Source of the DNA: Mesorhizobium sp. L-2-11
GTDB lineage: Bacteria; Pseudomonadota; Alphaproteobacteria; Rhizobiales; Rhizobiaceae
Direction of reading: 5' to 3'
Assembly (NCBI RefSeq): GCF_016756595.1
Contig: NZ_AP023257.1
Coordinates: forward strand, 4,852,001-4,916,000
Length of the DNA: 64,000 bases
Program-made: the position numbers and the translations under genes
Notes under the pieces: model-generated
Databases searched by the model: none
Seen by the model: only the letters and a program-made list of their open reading frames with translations
What the model was told of the DNA's origin: nothing
Part shown: positions 1 to 10,025 of the stretch, piece after piece
How positions within the stretch are numbered: position 1 is the first letter of the stretch
How the letters are laid out: each line of letters starts with the position of its first letter

Positions 1-243
1 GTCCCGCTGATCGTGGATGCGGGCCTCGGCCGCCCATCTCACGCGGCTCTCGTGATGGAACTCGGCTTCGACGCGGTGCTCCTCAACACGGCAGTGGCCA
101 AGGCCGCCGATCCGGTCGGCATGGCGCGCGCGTTCGGCAAGGCGGTCGATGCCGGCCGTGAGGCGTATCGCTCGGGCCTGCTCGAGCCGCGTGACCTCGC
201 CGTCCCATCGACGCCGACAATTGGCCGGGCAGTCTTTCAATGA
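1..243 (+). CDS. thiG: Thiazole synthase ThiG, C-terminal fragment
   Basis: ThiG forms the thiazole phosphate ring of thiamine from deoxyxylulose phosphate, a glycine-derived imine and ThiS thiocarboxylate in the cytoplasm. Only the last 80 residues are present; the reading frame is open at base 1 and the start lies upstream. The stretch around [11 protein letters not shown] and the following [14 protein letters not shown] match the conserved phosphate-binding end of the ThiG TIM barrel. The stop overlaps the thiE start by four bases, so thiG, thiE and thiD are probably co-transcribed and translationally coupled. Any thiC and TPP riboswitch would lie outside the window. Confidence 0.93.
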   Translation, partial: VPLIVDAGLGRPSHAALVMELGFDAVLLNTAVAKAADPVGMARAFGKAVDAGREAYRSGLLEPRDLAVPSTPTIGRAVFQ

Positions 244-845
244 AACTCGATCCTTTTTATCTGATCGTCGATAGCGCCGCCTGGATTGAAAGGCTGGCGC
301 CGCTCGGCGTCAGGCTGGTGCAGCTTCGCGTCAAGAACCTCGCCGAGGCTGCGTTGCGCGCCGAGATCCGCAAGGCGAAGGCCTTGTGCGCCCGATACAA
401 ATGCCAGCTCATCATCAATGACTTCTGGCGGCTGGCGATCGAGGAGGACTGCGATTTCATTCATCTCGGACAGGAAGATCTGCAAGCGGCGGACCTTACC
501 CGGATAAGGGCTGCAGGTCTCCGTCTCGGCCTCAGCACGCACGACCATCTCGAACTCGAAACAGCCCTTGCCGCCAGACCGGACTATATCGCGCTCGGGC
601 CAATCTATCCGACCATCCTGAAACAGATGAAATGGGCGCCGCAGGGGCTCGAACGGCTTGGCGAATGGAAGCGCCAGATCGCGCCGACACCTCTGGTCGC
701 GATTGGCGGCCTCAACCCCGGCCGGCTCGAGGGCGTCTTCGGTGCCGGTGCGGACAGCGCCGCGGTAGTGACCGACATCACGTTGGATGCCGATCCGGAA
801 GCGCGAACGCGCGAGTGGATCGAAAAGACGGGCCGATGGCGTTGA
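240..845 (+). CDS. thiE: Thiamine phosphate synthase ThiE
   Basis: ThiE joins HMP pyrophosphate and thiazole phosphate to give thiamine phosphate. The protein has 201 residues, normal for the family. Seen motifs are the LVQLRVKN strand, the INDFW segment, HLGQEDL near residue 79 and the GPIYPT loop near residue 121; all are ThiE landmarks of the pyrophosphate and phosphate binding sites. The ATG overlaps the thiG stop (ATGA) and the 3' end overlaps thiD by ten bases, so translation is coupled. The alternative TenI reading is less likely given the gene order and the intact HLGQEDL motif. Confidence 0.93.
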   Translation: MKLDPFYLIVDSAAWIERLAPLGVRLVQLRVKNLAEAALRAEIRKAKALCARYKCQLIINDFWRLAIEEDCDFIHLGQEDLQAADLTRIRAAGLRLGLSTHDHLELETALAARPDYIALGPIYPTILKQMKWAPQGLERLGEWKRQIAPTPLVAIGGLNPGRLEGVFGAGADSAAVVTDITLDADPEARTREWIEKTGRWR

Positions 846-1600
846 CGCGCGAACCGCATGTGCTTGTCGTCGGCGGATCGGACTCCAGCGGCGGCGCCGG
901 CATAGCCCGCGATATCGAGACGATCTCTTCCATCGGCGTGCGCACCTGCCTTGCCGTTACCACCGTGACGGTGCAGACGCATGAAGCCGTCACGGAAATC
1001 CACAATTTGCAACCCGGGCTGGTGGCCGACCAGATGCGTGCCGCGCTGCAAGCCAACGCGGTAGGGGCGATCAAAATCGGCATGCTCGCAACGGAGCAAA
1101 TCACCGTCGCCGTCGCGGGTGTGCTGCGCCAGAACCCACAGATATCGGCAGTCATCGACCCGGTGCTGGTCTCTTCTTCGGGTTGGCCGCTTCTGGACAC
1201 AGGCGCTATCGGCGTCCTGAAGCAAGAACTCATTCCGCTTTGTCGTCTCGTCACACCCAACCTCATCGAACTGGCTGTCCTTGCCGGCTCAGACCTGGCC
1301 AAGGACGATGACGGCGCATTGCAACAAGGTCAGAAATTGCTCACCGCCGGATTGCAGGCCCTGCTGATCAAGGGCGGCCACGCCGCGGGGTGTCGATCGA
1401 CGGACATCCTGCTGCGCGCCGATCAAGAGCCCATCCGCTTCGATGCGCCGCGTCTTGCCGGATCGATGCGCGGGACGGGTTGCGCGCTGGCCAGCGCCAT
1501 CGCCGCGCATCTGGCAAACGGAAGCCCGCTTGAAGACGGCGTGCGCAAAAGCAAGCTGTTGGTTTTCGAGAAGATTCGGAAATCGATCTCTCGGGATTGA
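836..1600 (+). CDS. thiD: Hydroxymethylpyrimidine/phosphomethylpyrimidine kinase ThiD
   Basis: ThiD phosphorylates HMP and then HMP phosphate, supplying HMP pyrophosphate to ThiE. The 254-residue product is a ribokinase-fold enzyme. It starts with the substrate-binding GGSDSSGGAGIARD segment and carries the anion-hole motif GTGCALASAIA near residue 218. I chose the ATG at 836, ten bases inside thiE, because the family begins a few residues before the GGSDSSGG motif; an open frame extends further upstream but is thiE in another frame. It is the last gene of the thi operon; the next gene converges from the other strand. Confidence 0.93.
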   Translation: MALTREPHVLVVGGSDSSGGAGIARDIETISSIGVRTCLAVTTVTVQTHEAVTEIHNLQPGLVADQMRAALQANAVGAIKIGMLATEQITVAVAGVLRQNPQISAVIDPVLVSSSGWPLLDTGAIGVLKQELIPLCRLVTPNLIELAVLAGSDLAKDDDGALQQGQKLLTAGLQALLIKGGHAAGCRSTDILLRADQEPIRFDAPRLAGSMRGTGCALASAIAAHLANGSPLEDGVRKSKLLVFEKIRKSISRD

Positions 1601-1704
1601 GACAGTTGAGCTTGGCTTTTCTGGGCAGCAAGCTGGCGGGCGGTTCTTCGCCCCCCTTCGGAGAGTCTCTCAGCGCGAAGCAAATCGCCTTGTCGGGTCT
1701 TGTC

Positions 1705-2668
1705 TCAAGCGATGTCGTCGCGAATGCAGGCCTTCAGATGGCCATCGGACGTTGTTGCCCGCAATGGCGGGACGATTCCGGCGCAAGCGTCGAGGGCAAC
1801 CGGGCAGCGGGTTCGGAAGACACACCCGCTCGGCGGATTTGCCGGGCTTGGAATGTCGCCTTTCAGCACCTGCCGGCCCTGCCTGGCCAGTGGGTCGAGC
1901 GAGGGAATGGCCGAAAGCAGCGCGCGCGTATAGGGATGCTGCGGCCTGGCATAGAGCTCGGCAGCAGGCGCGACCTCCATGATCCGGCCGAGGTAGAGAA
2001 CGATCACCGTGTCGCAGATATATTCGACGACGGCCAGGTCATGCGAAATGAACAGCATGGTCAGGCCGAGCCGGACCTGCAGGTCGCGCAAAAGATTGAT
2101 GATCTGCGCCTGGATGGAGACATCGAGGGCAGAGACTGGCTCGTCGGCGACGATGAATTCGGGTTCGAGCGTAAGCGCCCGGGCGATGCCGATGCGCTGG
2201 CGCTGCCCGCCTGAAAACTCGTGGGCGATCATAGGCATCAACTGGCAGCTCGACAGCAGCAAGCGCCTTCTCCGCCTTCGCCCGCCGCTCGCGCCTGCTG
2301 CCGATACGCTGAATGTCGAGGCCTTCGGTCAGGATCTGGCCGATGGTCATGCGCGGCGACAGGCTGGCGAACGGATCCTGGAAAATATACTGCATCTTGC
2401 GGCGCTGGCGAGCCAGCGGCCCGGCGCTCAGCTTGGTGATATCGATGCCGTCAAAGCTGATTTCGCCTGATGTCGGCTCGATGAGACGCAGCACCGAGCG
2501 GCCGATCGTGGTCTTGCCCGATCCGGATTCGCCGACGAGGCCGACCACCTGGCCGCGCGCGATGTCGAAGGAAATATCGTCCAGCGCCCTGACGACGGGA
2601 CCGCGCGAGAACGCCGTCGGCGCAAAATGCTTGGTCAAGTTCCTGACCGAAAGGAAGGGAGCGTCCAC
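1705..2668 (-). pseudogene. Peptide-type ABC transporter ATPase (OppF/DppF-like), frameshifted
   Basis: This is the second ATPase of the dipeptide/oligopeptide-type transporter. The N-terminal half (about 147 residues) has Walker A GESGSGKTT and the Q-loop IFQDPFASL. The C-terminal half, in another frame, has the signature SGGQRQR, Walker B FIVADEP, the H-loop SHD and the Cys-containing C-terminal region typical of the family. The frame changes near 2225, just before [10 protein letters not shown], where homologues usually read RYPHEFSGG; five bases appear to be missing, or one extra. Both halves are well preserved, so this is a recent lesion or a sequence error. The probable start is a GTG at 2668, three bases after the stop of the upstream ATPase gene. 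Confidence 0.85.
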
Positions 2669-2670
2669 TG

Positions 2671-3678
2671 TCAGAGATCCTCCCAGCGCAAACAACGGCT
2701 TTGCTGGGTCGACGTCGCCGCGAACAATGGCGGGACAGCAGTGCGGCAGGCATCGACAGCCAGAGCGCAACGCGGCGCGAAAGAGCAGCCCTTGGGCAGC
2801 AAGGCAAGTGATGGAACATTCCCGGCGATGGTCGGCAGCGGCGTTCCTGCTGCCTTCAGCGTGGTGGCCTGGCCAAGTCGCGGCACCGAACGCATCAGCC
2901 CGGCGGTGTAGGGATGACGCGGACGGGTGAACACCTCGCTCACCGGACCCGATTCGACGATGCGACCGGCATACATCACCGCGACCCGGTCGGCGATCTC
3001 AGCAACGACGCCGAGATTGTGCGTGACGAACAGAATGCCCATGCCGCGTTGCGCCTGCAGCGCGGCCAGCAAGTCGAGAATCTGGGCCTGGATGGTGACG
3101 TCGAGCGCGGTGGTCGGCTCGTCGGCGATCAGCAAGGTCGGATCGCACGACAAGGCCATGGCGATGGTGGCGCGCTGGCGCATCCCTCCCGACAATTCAT
3201 GCGGGTATTGTCGCGCCCGCCGATCAGGGTCTGGAATTCCGACCTGAGCCAGCAGCCGCACGGCATCAGCGGCCGCATCCCGATGCGACCTGCCGAGATG
3301 GATGCGGATCGGCTCGGCGATCTGTTCGCCGATGCTGTAGACCGGATTGAGGCTGGTCATCGGCTCCTGGAACACCATGCCGATGTCGTTGCCGCGCACC
3401 TTGCGCAGCGACTCGGGATCGAGGCCGGTCAGCTCGGTGACCGTGCCGTCCCTGCGCCGCAGCGTGATCGAGCCCTCGGCGATGCGTCCGATCTTCTTCG
3501 GCAGCAAGCCGATGATCGACAGGCTGGTGACCGACTTGCCCGATCCCGACTCGCCGACCAGCGCAACCGTCTCGCCCGAACCTATCACCAGATCGACATC
3601 CTGCACGGCGGCGATGTCGCGTCCGGCGATACGGAACACCGCCCGCAGACCGGAAATCGAGAGGATCGGAGCGTCCAC
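2671..3678 (-). CDS. Peptide-type ABC transporter ATP-binding protein (OppD/DppD-like)
   Basis: A 335-residue cytoplasmic ATPase that would energise uptake through the two permeases at 4617-6487. Walker [11 protein letters not shown]-loop [10 protein letters not shown], signature ELSGGMRQR, Walker B LLIADEP and the H-loop THNLGVVAE are all seen. The C-terminal extension with CSFAPRC and a further Cys is typical of the OppD/OppF subfamily. The open frame runs 86 codons further upstream through dapA, but the GTG at 3678 is preferred: it sits three bases after the dapA stop and the protein then begins [12 protein letters not shown]. The downstream ATPase gene starts with the same GTG context, which suggests coupled translation. 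Confidence 0.9.
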   Translation of the reverse strand: MDAPILSISGLRAVFRIAGRDIAAVQDVDLVIGSGETVALVGESGSGKSVTSLSIIGLLPKKIGRIAEGSITLRRRDGTVTELTGLDPESLRKVRGNDIGMVFQEPMTSLNPVYSIGEQIAEPIRIHLGRSHRDAAADAVRLLAQVGIPDPDRRARQYPHELSGGMRQRATIAMALSCDPTLLIADEPTTALDVTIQAQILDLLAALQAQRGMGILFVTHNLGVVAEIADRVAVMYAGRIVESGPVSEVFTRPRHPYTAGLMRSVPRLGQATTLKAAGTPLPTIAGNVPSLALLPKGCSFAPRCALAVDACRTAVPPLFAATSTQQSRCLRWEDL

Positions 3679-3680
3679 GG

Positions 3681-4598
3681 TCAGCGCAACAAGCCGACGT
3701 CGCGAAGGATGATGTCGACCTTTGCGGCTTCCTCGTTGTTCAGGCTGCGTTGCGGCCGCGCCATGGTGTTGGAGGCGATGATGCCGAGGCTCCTCATCGC
3801 GGTCTTGAAGGCGCCGACCCCGGCCGAGCCGGCGCTCGTCCTGCCGAGCGAGATCCAGACGATCTCGAACAGCTTCAACAGCCGCTCCTGCTCCAGGCGA
3901 GCTTCGGCGTGCTGGCCCGCCTGCATCAGGTTCCACAGCCTGACGTAGCAGTGCGGGTCGACATTGGCGAGGCCCGGCACGACCCCATGCGCGCCCATGG
4001 CAAGCACGCTGTCGACCAGGATCTCGGATCCGGTCATGCCGAAGAAATTCGGATCGTTGGCCATGTCCTTGAGCACATAGCGTAGATTGCCGTCATCGCC
4101 GCTGGAATCCTTGATACCGGCAATAGCGCCCTCGCTGGCCAGGCCGACGGTGGTCTTTCGCTCCAGCTTGACATGGACGCAGACCGGGATGTCGTAGGCG
4201 ATGATAGGGATGTCGACCGCGTCCTTGATATAGCGGAAGTGGTCGCCGATCTCGGGCTGGCTGGTGCGGGCATAGAACGGCGCGGTGACCACGACTGCGT
4301 CAGCGCCGGCCGACCTGGCTGTCAGGGCGTGGTTGATGACGCGATCGGTTGTCGGGTCGATGACGCCGGCGAAGATCGGAACGCGGCCATTGTTGATCTT
4401 GACCGCGTGCTCGAGGATGGCCCGGCGGCTGGCCTCGTCATGAAAGACCACCTCGCTGGTCGAGCCGAGCACGAACAGGCCATGAACGCCGCCGTCGAGC
4501 AGGTTTTCGATTGTCCGCGTGAACGACGGGAAGTCTACACTGAAATCGGCATTGAGCGGAGTGACGACAGGTGGCACGACGCCGGTAAACAGGGGCAT
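3681..4598 (-). CDS. Dihydrodipicolinate synthase (DapA)-family lyase
   Basis: A 305-residue class I aldolase of the DapA/NAL superfamily. The protein begins [13 protein letters not shown]; the substrate loop GSTSEV replaces the GTTGE of true DapA, the general-base Tyr is in AYDIP and the Schiff-base Lys in GIKDSSGD. It is the third-last gene of the ABC transporter operon, between permease and ATPase genes. A catabolic role on an imported 2-keto-3-deoxy acid or similar pyruvate-releasing substrate therefore fits better than lysine synthesis. The substrate is not known. A second, divergent family member lies at 11007-11960. Confidence 0.88.
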   Translation of the reverse strand: MPLFTGVVPPVVTPLNADFSVDFPSFTRTIENLLDGGVHGLFVLGSTSEVVFHDEASRRAILEHAVKINNGRVPIFAGVIDPTTDRVINHALTARSAGADAVVVTAPFYARTSQPEIGDHFRYIKDAVDIPIIAYDIPVCVHVKLERKTTVGLASEGAIAGIKDSSGDDGNLRYVLKDMANDPNFFGMTGSEILVDSVLAMGAHGVVPGLANVDPHCYVRLWNLMQAGQHAEARLEQERLLKLFEIVWISLGRTSAGSAGVGAFKTAMRSLGIIASNTMARPQRSLNNEEAAKVDIILRDVGLLR

Positions 4599-4616
4599 TT
4601 TTCAAAAACCTTCAGG

Positions 4617-5528
4617 TCAGTTGAGATCGGAACGAGGGTCGAATGCATCGCGCAGTCCATCGCCGATGAAGTTGATGGCCAGCACGGTGAGCACGAGCAC
4701 GGCGCCGGGAAACATCCATTGCCAGGGGTATTGCTCGAGGACGACGGTGGAGCGGGCGAGATTGAGCATGTTGCCCCAGCTGGCTTCGGGCGGCGCGATG
4801 CCGAGGCCGAGGAAGGAAAGGCCGGCTTCGAGCAGAATGGCATTGGCGATCTGCAGCGTGGCGTAGACGACAAGAATGTCGATGCAGTTCGGCAGGCCGT
4901 GACGGAACAGGAGATGCGGCATTCCCGCCCCCATGCCTCGCGCGGCGACGACGAAGTCGCGCTCGCGCAGCTCGAGCAGCCGGGCGCGCACCATGCGCGA
5001 CAGCACCGGCCATGAGAGCAGCGAGATCACCAGGATGGTCGGCGCGATGCCGGTGCCGGCGATCGAAGCGAGCACGAGCAGGAAGATCACCGGCGGCAGC
5101 GTCATTGCGAGGTCGACGAAGCGCATCACGGTGCCGTCGACAAGGCGCCCGCCGAAGCTGGCGACAGCGCCGACCAGGAAGCCGATGACGATCGAGATGG
5201 CGACCGAGCAGACGGCAACCAGCAGCGAGATTCGTCCGCCTTGCAGCAGCCGGGCCATGACGTCGCGGCCGACGCCGTCGCTGCCCAGCCAATGAATGGC
5301 GGACGGTCCCTTGTTGATCGCCCTGAGATCGATGGCATTGGGGCTGAACGGCCACCATAGGGAATAGGTCGAGACCGCCAGCAGGATGGGCACGATGATA
5401 AGCAGACCGGCGCGCGCCGCACGATTTTCAAAGAAGCGGTCGAGCGCGCGGCGGACCGGTCCCTTGGTTTGCGGCCCGGCTGTCGGGGCTGTCGGGTCAA
5501 TTGCCGGATCTGGTGCGGTGATCGTCAT
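4617..5528 (-). CDS. ABC transporter permease, DppC/OppC type
   Basis: A 303-residue inner-membrane permease. A charged N-terminal arm is followed by a first membrane span near residue 40, the family segment [17 protein letters not shown], and several further spans. The EAA-type loop ([17 protein letters not shown]) contacts the ATPase. The start is the ATG at 5528, which overlaps the upstream permease stop (ATGA); the much longer open frame upstream is antisense or out-of-frame reading of that permease. It pairs with the DppB-type permease to form the channel. The imported solute cannot be told from sequence. Confidence 0.9.
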   Translation of the reverse strand: MTITAPDPAIDPTAPTAGPQTKGPVRRALDRFFENRAARAGLLIIVPILLAVSTYSLWWPFSPNAIDLRAINKGPSAIHWLGSDGVGRDVMARLLQGGRISLLVAVCSVAISIVIGFLVGAVASFGGRLVDGTVMRFVDLAMTLPPVIFLLVLASIAGTGIAPTILVISLLSWPVLSRMVRARLLELRERDFVVAARGMGAGMPHLLFRHGLPNCIDILVVYATLQIANAILLEAGLSFLGLGIAPPEASWGNMLNLARSTVVLEQYPWQWMFPGAVLVLTVLAINFIGDGLRDAFDPRSDLN

Positions 5529-6487
5529 CGCGACACCTGGATACGTGGGTCGACGACGGCATAGACGATATCGGTCAGGAGATTGACCAGAATGACGCAG
5601 ATGCCGATCACCAGTGTGGCGCCCATGATCACCGGGTAGTCCCTTGTGCCGACGGCGTTGACCAGCAGCAGGCCCATGCCCGGCCAGTTGAACACGCTTT
5701 CGAGGAAGATGGCGCCGCCGATGGCGATGCCGACCGTCGAGCAGATCAGGGTGATGACCGGTAAAAGCGCATTGCGGGTTGCATGCTTGATGATCACCCA
5801 GAATTCGCGCACGCCCTTGGCACGTGCGGTCCGCACATAGTCCTGGTTGAGCACTTCCAGCAGCGACGCGCGCATGTAGCGCATGATCAGCGCGGCGTGT
5901 CCGATGGACAGCAGGCAGGCGGGCAGAACCAGGTGCGCGAGCACGTCCGCTACGGAAAAAGGCGCGCCGGCGGTCTGCATGCCGCCTGATGGCGCCCAGC
6001 GCAGCAGCACCGAGAAAAAGTACAGTCCCAGAAGCGCCGTCAGAAAGGCCGGGCTGGAGATGCCGACGAAAGCAACCACCGACAGCGCGATGTCGGGCAG
6101 CGCGTTGCGGCGGACGGCGCTGAAGATGCCGGCGGAGATGCCGAGCACGATGGCGATGGCCAGGCCGGTGCCCATCAACAGCGCGGTTGGGCCGATGCGC
6201 TCCATGACCAGCGGCAGCACGCCAACGCCGCCGCGCTGGATCGAATAGCCGAAGTCGCCGCCGAGCGCAGCGCGAAGCCAGGCGAGGTATTGCACGGGAA
6301 GCGGCTGGTCGAGCCCAAGCCGGTCGCGCAGGACTTCGAGGTCGGAGGCAGACATCGGACTGGACGGATTGATATAGGCATCGATCGGATCGCCGGGCGC
6401 CAGCCGCAGAAGGATGAAGATGAGGACGCTGAGCGCGACCAGCATCAACAGTCCTGTAGCGCTGCGGCGGGCAATGAAACTCAGCAT
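5525..6487 (-). CDS. ABC transporter permease, DppB/OppB type
   Basis: A 320-residue inner-membrane permease. It shows the N-terminal span with [13 protein letters not shown], the long periplasmic loop with [15 protein letters not shown], the EAA loop [15 protein letters not shown], and the C-terminal DPRIQV end, all typical of DppB. About six membrane spans can be read. It follows the binding-protein gene after 80 bases that hold two stem-loops, and overlaps the next permease by four bases. It works with the binding protein at 6568-8148. Confidence 0.92.
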   Translation of the reverse strand: MLSFIARRSATGLLMLVALSVLIFILLRLAPGDPIDAYINPSSPMSASDLEVLRDRLGLDQPLPVQYLAWLRAALGGDFGYSIQRGGVGVLPLVMERIGPTALLMGTGLAIAIVLGISAGIFSAVRRNALPDIALSVVAFVGISSPAFLTALLGLYFFSVLLRWAPSGGMQTAGAPFSVADVLAHLVLPACLLSIGHAALIMRYMRASLLEVLNQDYVRTARAKGVREFWVIIKHATRNALLPVITLICSTVGIAIGGAIFLESVFNWPGMGLLLVNAVGTRDYPVIMGATLVIGICVILVNLLTDIVYAVVDPRIQVSR

Positions 6488-6514
6488 TGGCTGTCCGTGG
6501 CGATGGTGAGCGGA

Positions 6515-6563
6515 GCCGGCATCGTGCCGGCCCGTTTCGTTGGCGGGCCGGAATGGCCCGCCA
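6515..6563 (-). terminator. Tandem stem-loops between binding-protein and permease genes
   Basis: Two hairpins lie in the 80-base gap downstream of the binding-protein gene on the minus strand. One has GGCCCGCCA-type arms of nine bases with a five-base loop at 6541-6563. The other has GCCGGC arms around a five-base loop at 6515-6531. There is no clear U-tract, so these look more like partial terminators or mRNA 3'-end stabilisers, which are common after ABC binding-protein genes and raise their level relative to the permeases. Confidence 0.55.
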
Positions 6564-6567
6564 GCCG

Positions 6568-8148
6568 TTACTGGATGTCCCAGCGTTCCGGGTGAGCCGC
6601 ATAGGGACCGCCGGCCGGCGCCGGCGTCCAGACAAAGTCACGCAGCTTGCTGGAGGCCACGCCATAGCGGTTGGCCACCCATAATGTCGCCCAGGGCAGA
6701 TCCTTGTTCATCACCTTGCAGACCTGCTGCCAGGATTGATCGATCTTGGCCGGATCGGTCTGGGCGAGCGCAGCGTCCAATGCGGCGCTGAGATCGTCGA
6801 ACTCGATGCGCATGGTGTTGAAGCCTGCCGGCGGAATCTGCGACTTGTTGAGACCCGGGCTGATGCCAGCCGGATTCGGGCCGTTCTGCAGCCCGGCATA
6901 GACCATCGCAAACGCGTTCCAGTCCGGCGTGCCTTCCTTGTAGACGATGCCGTTGTAAGTCGGCGTATCGACGACGCGCGGCACCACATTGATGCCGACC
7001 TCGGCCAGCATCGACTGGATGGCGGCCATCACATTGGCGGCTTGCGGCGAGCCGTAATAGGTCAGCAAGGTGATCGGCTTGTCGCCGTTGATCTTATCCC
7101 AGCCCGCCTCGGCAAGCAGAGCCTTGGCCTTGGCCGGATCATAGGCATAGGGTTCGAGGCCTTCTGGGAGCAGATGCGGCGCGACATAGCCGCAATTCGC
7201 CGGCTTGGCCGCCCCGCCATAGAGGCTCTCGATAATGGCATTGCGATCGATCGCGTACATGATCGCCTGGCGGACGCGAACATCCCTGAACAGCTCGACC
7301 TTCTGGTTGAGGCCGATGTAGTTGACCACATAAGAAGCGCCCTCGATCACCTTGAAATTGCTGTCGCTTTTGAAGGATACCGCATCGTCGGGCTCGACAT
7401 AGGTGAACTGGATTTCGCCGGCGCGCAGCGCCGCAACGGCCGCTGCCGGGCTCTCGAAATATCGGTTGATGAGCACATCGACCTTCGGCTTGCCGCTGCG
7501 ATAGTCGTCATCCGCAGCCAGTTCGACATATTGGTCGCTGACATAGCGCTTGAACTTGAAGGGGCCGGTACCGACCGGCGTGGTGGACCACCAGGTGCTT
7601 GTGGCCAGCGTTTCCGGCGGCATCGCGGCCAGGGCATGTTCCGGCAGGATCATCACCTGCGAGAGAATGGACAGGAAGGAGCCGTTGGGCTTGGACAATT
7701 TGACGACCACGGTGCGATCGTCCGGCGCGTCGACCGACGCGATATCGCCGAGACGCGCGGCAAACAGACTGCCGGAGGCCTTGTTCCTGGCGAGCTCAAG
7801 CGTAAACTTGACGTCCCTGGATGTGAACGGCTTGCCGTCGTGCCAGGTCTCCTGCGCAAGGTTGAACGTATAGGTCAGCTGGTCGTCGCTGACCTTGTAG
7901 TCCTTGGCCAGATCGCCTTCGAGCTCGGTCAGTTCGGCGTTGTAGATGACCAGAGGTTCAAAATATGTGCTGAGCCATGTAAAGCCGCCGGTCGCAGCCA
8001 GCGGATTGAAGTTCTTGGGAAAGCCGCCGGGGCCGACGTCGAAGCCCCCGGTTATGGCCTTGGCGTCCTCTGCCTGGACGCTGGGGGCCAGGCCGCCGAG
8101 CAGCAGCCCGGAAACAGTCAGATGACGAGCTATGGTCTTGATGCGCAT
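6568..8148 (-). CDS. Extracellular solute-binding protein family 5 (peptide/opine type)
   Basis: A 526-residue periplasmic binding protein. It begins with a Sec signal peptide (Lys/Arg start, hydrophobic stretch, probable cleavage after VQAED). Family-5 landmarks follow: the early [11 protein letters not shown] segment, [22 protein letters not shown] near residue 95, and [14 protein letters not shown] near residue 290. It delivers substrate to the two permeases downstream. The regulator gene 43 bases upstream is on the same strand and may be co-transcribed. The family binds peptides, nickel, opines or sugars, so the ligand is not assigned. Confidence 0.93.
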   Translation of the reverse strand: MRIKTIARHLTVSGLLLGGLAPSVQAEDAKAITGGFDVGPGGFPKNFNPLAATGGFTWLSTYFEPLVIYNAELTELEGDLAKDYKVSDDQLTYTFNLAQETWHDGKPFTSRDVKFTLELARNKASGSLFAARLGDIASVDAPDDRTVVVKLSKPNGSFLSILSQVMILPEHALAAMPPETLATSTWWSTTPVGTGPFKFKRYVSDQYVELAADDDYRSGKPKVDVLINRYFESPAAAVAALRAGEIQFTYVEPDDAVSFKSDSNFKVIEGASYVVNYIGLNQKVELFRDVRVRQAIMYAIDRNAIIESLYGGAAKPANCGYVAPHLLPEGLEPYAYDPAKAKALLAEAGWDKINGDKPITLLTYYGSPQAANVMAAIQSMLAEVGINVVPRVVDTPTYNGIVYKEGTPDWNAFAMVYAGLQNGPNPAGISPGLNKSQIPPAGFNTMRIEFDDLSAALDAALAQTDPAKIDQSWQQVCKVMNKDLPWATLWVANRYGVASSKLRDFVWTPAPAGGPYAAHPERWDIQ

Positions 8149-8191
8149 GGTTTTTCCTCCCTTGGCATTTGTCAGGTAGTCCGGCGTTGGG

Positions 8192-8941
8192 TCAGGTAAT
8201 CCGGTTTTTGGCGATCACTTGCTGAATCCCCCTGTAGTGGTCGTCGAGGCGCTGACGCGCCCGGTCGACATCCTTGGCGGCAACCGCCTCGACGATTTCG
8301 TGATGGTCGCGCCAGGTCGCCAGCGGCGTCGGATTGTCGAGGCTGGTGAAGTTGGAAGCCTTGTTGAACGCCACCCAGAAAATGTCGATCAGCGCGCTCA
8401 ACATGTGATTGTTCTGGCAGCGAAACAGCAACTGGTGGAATTGCTGGTCCTCTTCGGCAAAGCTCTCCTGGCGCTCGGCGCGCCGCCGCATGCTTTCGGT
8501 CAGCTGGCGCAGCGCGGCGATGTCTTCGGCGCTGATCATCTCGATGGTTTTTGCAATCAGGCCGGTCTCAAGGACGCGGCGGATCTCGCGCAGTTCCTCG
8601 ACGTCGCGCAATGAATCCTGCAGGCCATATGCCAGATTATCCAGCAAGGGCTTGAACGAGAATTCCTTGACGAACACGCCGATGCCGCGACGCGTCTCCA
8701 GAATGCCGATCGACTCCAGCGCCTTGATCGCTTCGCGCACCGAGTTGCGGCCGACGCCGAGCCGTTGCGCCAGGAACGTCTCCGGGGGCAAGGGATCCCC
8801 CGCCTTGAGCTTGTTGCTCTGGATATAGTTCCTCAGGCTCTCCTGCACGCTGACGTGAAGCAGCGGCGGTCGGGCCAGCGGTTCGATTGATGTTTGTTCC
8901 GGGTTCAACTTGGTTTCCGAGATCGACTTGCTTTCCGGCAT
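8192..8941 (-). CDS. FadR/GntR-family transcriptional regulator (FCD domain)
   Basis: A 249-residue regulator. After a roughly 25-residue leader comes the winged helix (residues about 30-95) with PLPPETFLAQRLGVGRNSVR, the classical GntR recognition helix. An all-helical FCD ligand domain follows, with an EIRRVLETG start, a mid-domain DQQFHQLLF and the terminal DHHEIVEAVAAKD His motif that binds a metal and a carboxylate ligand. The ATG at 8941 is preferred over a much longer open frame because it places the wing at the usual depth. It is divergent from the oxidoreductases at 9054 and heads the transporter operon; a palindrome at 9014-9033 is a likely operator. Confidence 0.93.
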   Translation of the reverse strand: MPESKSISETKLNPEQTSIEPLARPPLLHVSVQESLRNYIQSNKLKAGDPLPPETFLAQRLGVGRNSVREAIKALESIGILETRRGIGVFVKEFSFKPLLDNLAYGLQDSLRDVEELREIRRVLETGLIAKTIEMISAEDIAALRQLTESMRRRAERQESFAEEDQQFHQLLFRCQNNHMLSALIDIFWVAFNKASNFTSLDNPTPLATWRDHHEIVEAVAAKDVDRARQRLDDHYRGIQQVIAKNRIT

Positions 8942-9013
8942 TTTGCTCCCAGTGCCGCTGCAATGGCGCCCGATGGCGCGCTGCAAAAGCGGTCGATGCT
9001 TGTAGCATAGCGA

Positions 9014-9033
9014 CTTGTAGGATATCCTGCAAG
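9014..9033. promoter_or_regulatory. Candidate FadR-family operator palindrome
   Basis: CTTGTAGGAT followed directly by ATCCTGCAAG forms an inverted repeat with nine of ten pairs matching. It sits in the 112-base divergent gap between the FadR-type regulator and the Gfo/Idh/MocA gene, just upstream of the AGGAGG ribosome site for 9054. Its form, TTGT at one edge and near-mirror GCAA at the other, suits a GntR/FadR dimer. That this regulator binds it is inferred. Confidence 0.6.
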
Positions 9034-9053
9034 CAGGAGGAATACATCGCTGA

Positions 9054-10025
9054 ATGAAGATCGTCCTGGCCGGCTCAAGCCATTGGCACGCCGAAATGCA
9101 TCTCGACGCTGCACGTTTTTGCGGCGCCGAGATTGCCGGCATCTGGGATGAGGACGCGCAGCATGCGCGCGCCTTCGCGATGCGCCAGCATTTGCCGTTC
9201 ATCGCCGATTTCGCGAAAATCCTCTCCGGCCCGCCGGACGCGATCCTGCTGATGGGACATCCTTTTACGATGCCGGCGCGGGCGCGCACCGTCATCGAAG
9301 CCGGCATACCGCTGATCCTGGAAAAGCCGGCGGCGAGCAGCACCGCAGCGTTGGCCGAGCTGCGCGACCTGGCGAGGCAGCACCAGGCCTTTGTCAGTGT
9401 TCCCCTGCCCAACCGCTTTGGACCGGCCGTCACTGCCTTTGAACGGCTGCGCAGCCAAGGCCGCGCCGGTGCGGTTGCGCATTGCCAGTTCCGGCTGGTC
9501 AATGGGCCGCCGCAGCGCTATGCGGCCGACGGCGTCGCCTGGGTGGTGGATCCGGCGATCGGTGGCGGCGGCGCGCTGAGGAACCTCGGCATACACGGCG
9601 TCAACGCCGCGCTCGGCCTGGCAACCGGCGCGCTCAGGCTAAAAACCGTTTCGATCGAGAACCGCATTCACCGCACCGCGGTCGAGGACCATGCGCTGCT
9701 TGTACTGGAAGACGCTGCCGGAGCGTTGTTCGTCGTCGAGGCCGGATACACTTTTGCTTCGATGCGCCCCGGCGGCGATTTCGAATGGCGTATCGTCAGT
9801 GAGAATGCGACCCTCATCGACTATGGCGAGCGCGCCTTCTGTGCGACCCTCGACGATGGCGCTATCATCGAATTGCCGATCGAATTGCCGGCGACGCGCT
9901 ACCGGCTGTGCATGAGCGATACGCTCGACCGGCTGGCTCGAAAAGCGCCGCCGGCGACTTCGATCGATGACTATGTTGCGGCGATGTCGCTGATCGACGC
10001 CGCGTATGAAAAGGCAGGACGATGA
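9054..10025 (+). CDS. Gfo/Idh/MocA-family oxidoreductase 1
   Basis: A 323-residue NAD(P)-dependent dehydrogenase of the sugar/inositol family. The N-terminal Rossmann region has an unusual dinucleotide loop (AGSSHWHAEMH) instead of GxGxxG. The LEKPAASS motif near residue 93 carries the conserved Lys-Pro, and the C-terminal GFO_IDH_MocA beta-sheet domain follows with GGGALRNLGIHGVNAA. An AGGAGG sits 14 bases upstream. The stop overlaps the next oxidoreductase start (ATGA). The operon context with DapA-family enzymes suggests oxidation of a sugar or sugar acid, but the substrate is not known. Confidence 0.88.
   Translation: MKIVLAGSSHWHAEMHLDAARFCGAEIAGIWDEDAQHARAFAMRQHLPFIADFAKILSGPPDAILLMGHPFTMPARARTVIEAGIPLILEKPAASSTAALAELRDLARQHQAFVSVPLPNRFGPAVTAFERLRSQGRAGAVAHCQFRLVNGPPQRYAADGVAWVVDPAIGGGGALRNLGIHGVNAALGLATGALRLKTVSIENRIHRTAVEDHALLVLEDAAGALFVVEAGYTFASMRPGGDFEWRIVSENATLIDYGERAFCATLDDGAIIELPIELPATRYRLCMSDTLDRLARKAPPATSIDDYVAAMSLIDAAYEKAGR

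Noticed and set aside
6736..8199. 487-codon open frame antisense to the binding-protein gene
   Set aside because: The minus-strand gene has a signal peptide and family-5 motifs; the plus-strand frame has none.
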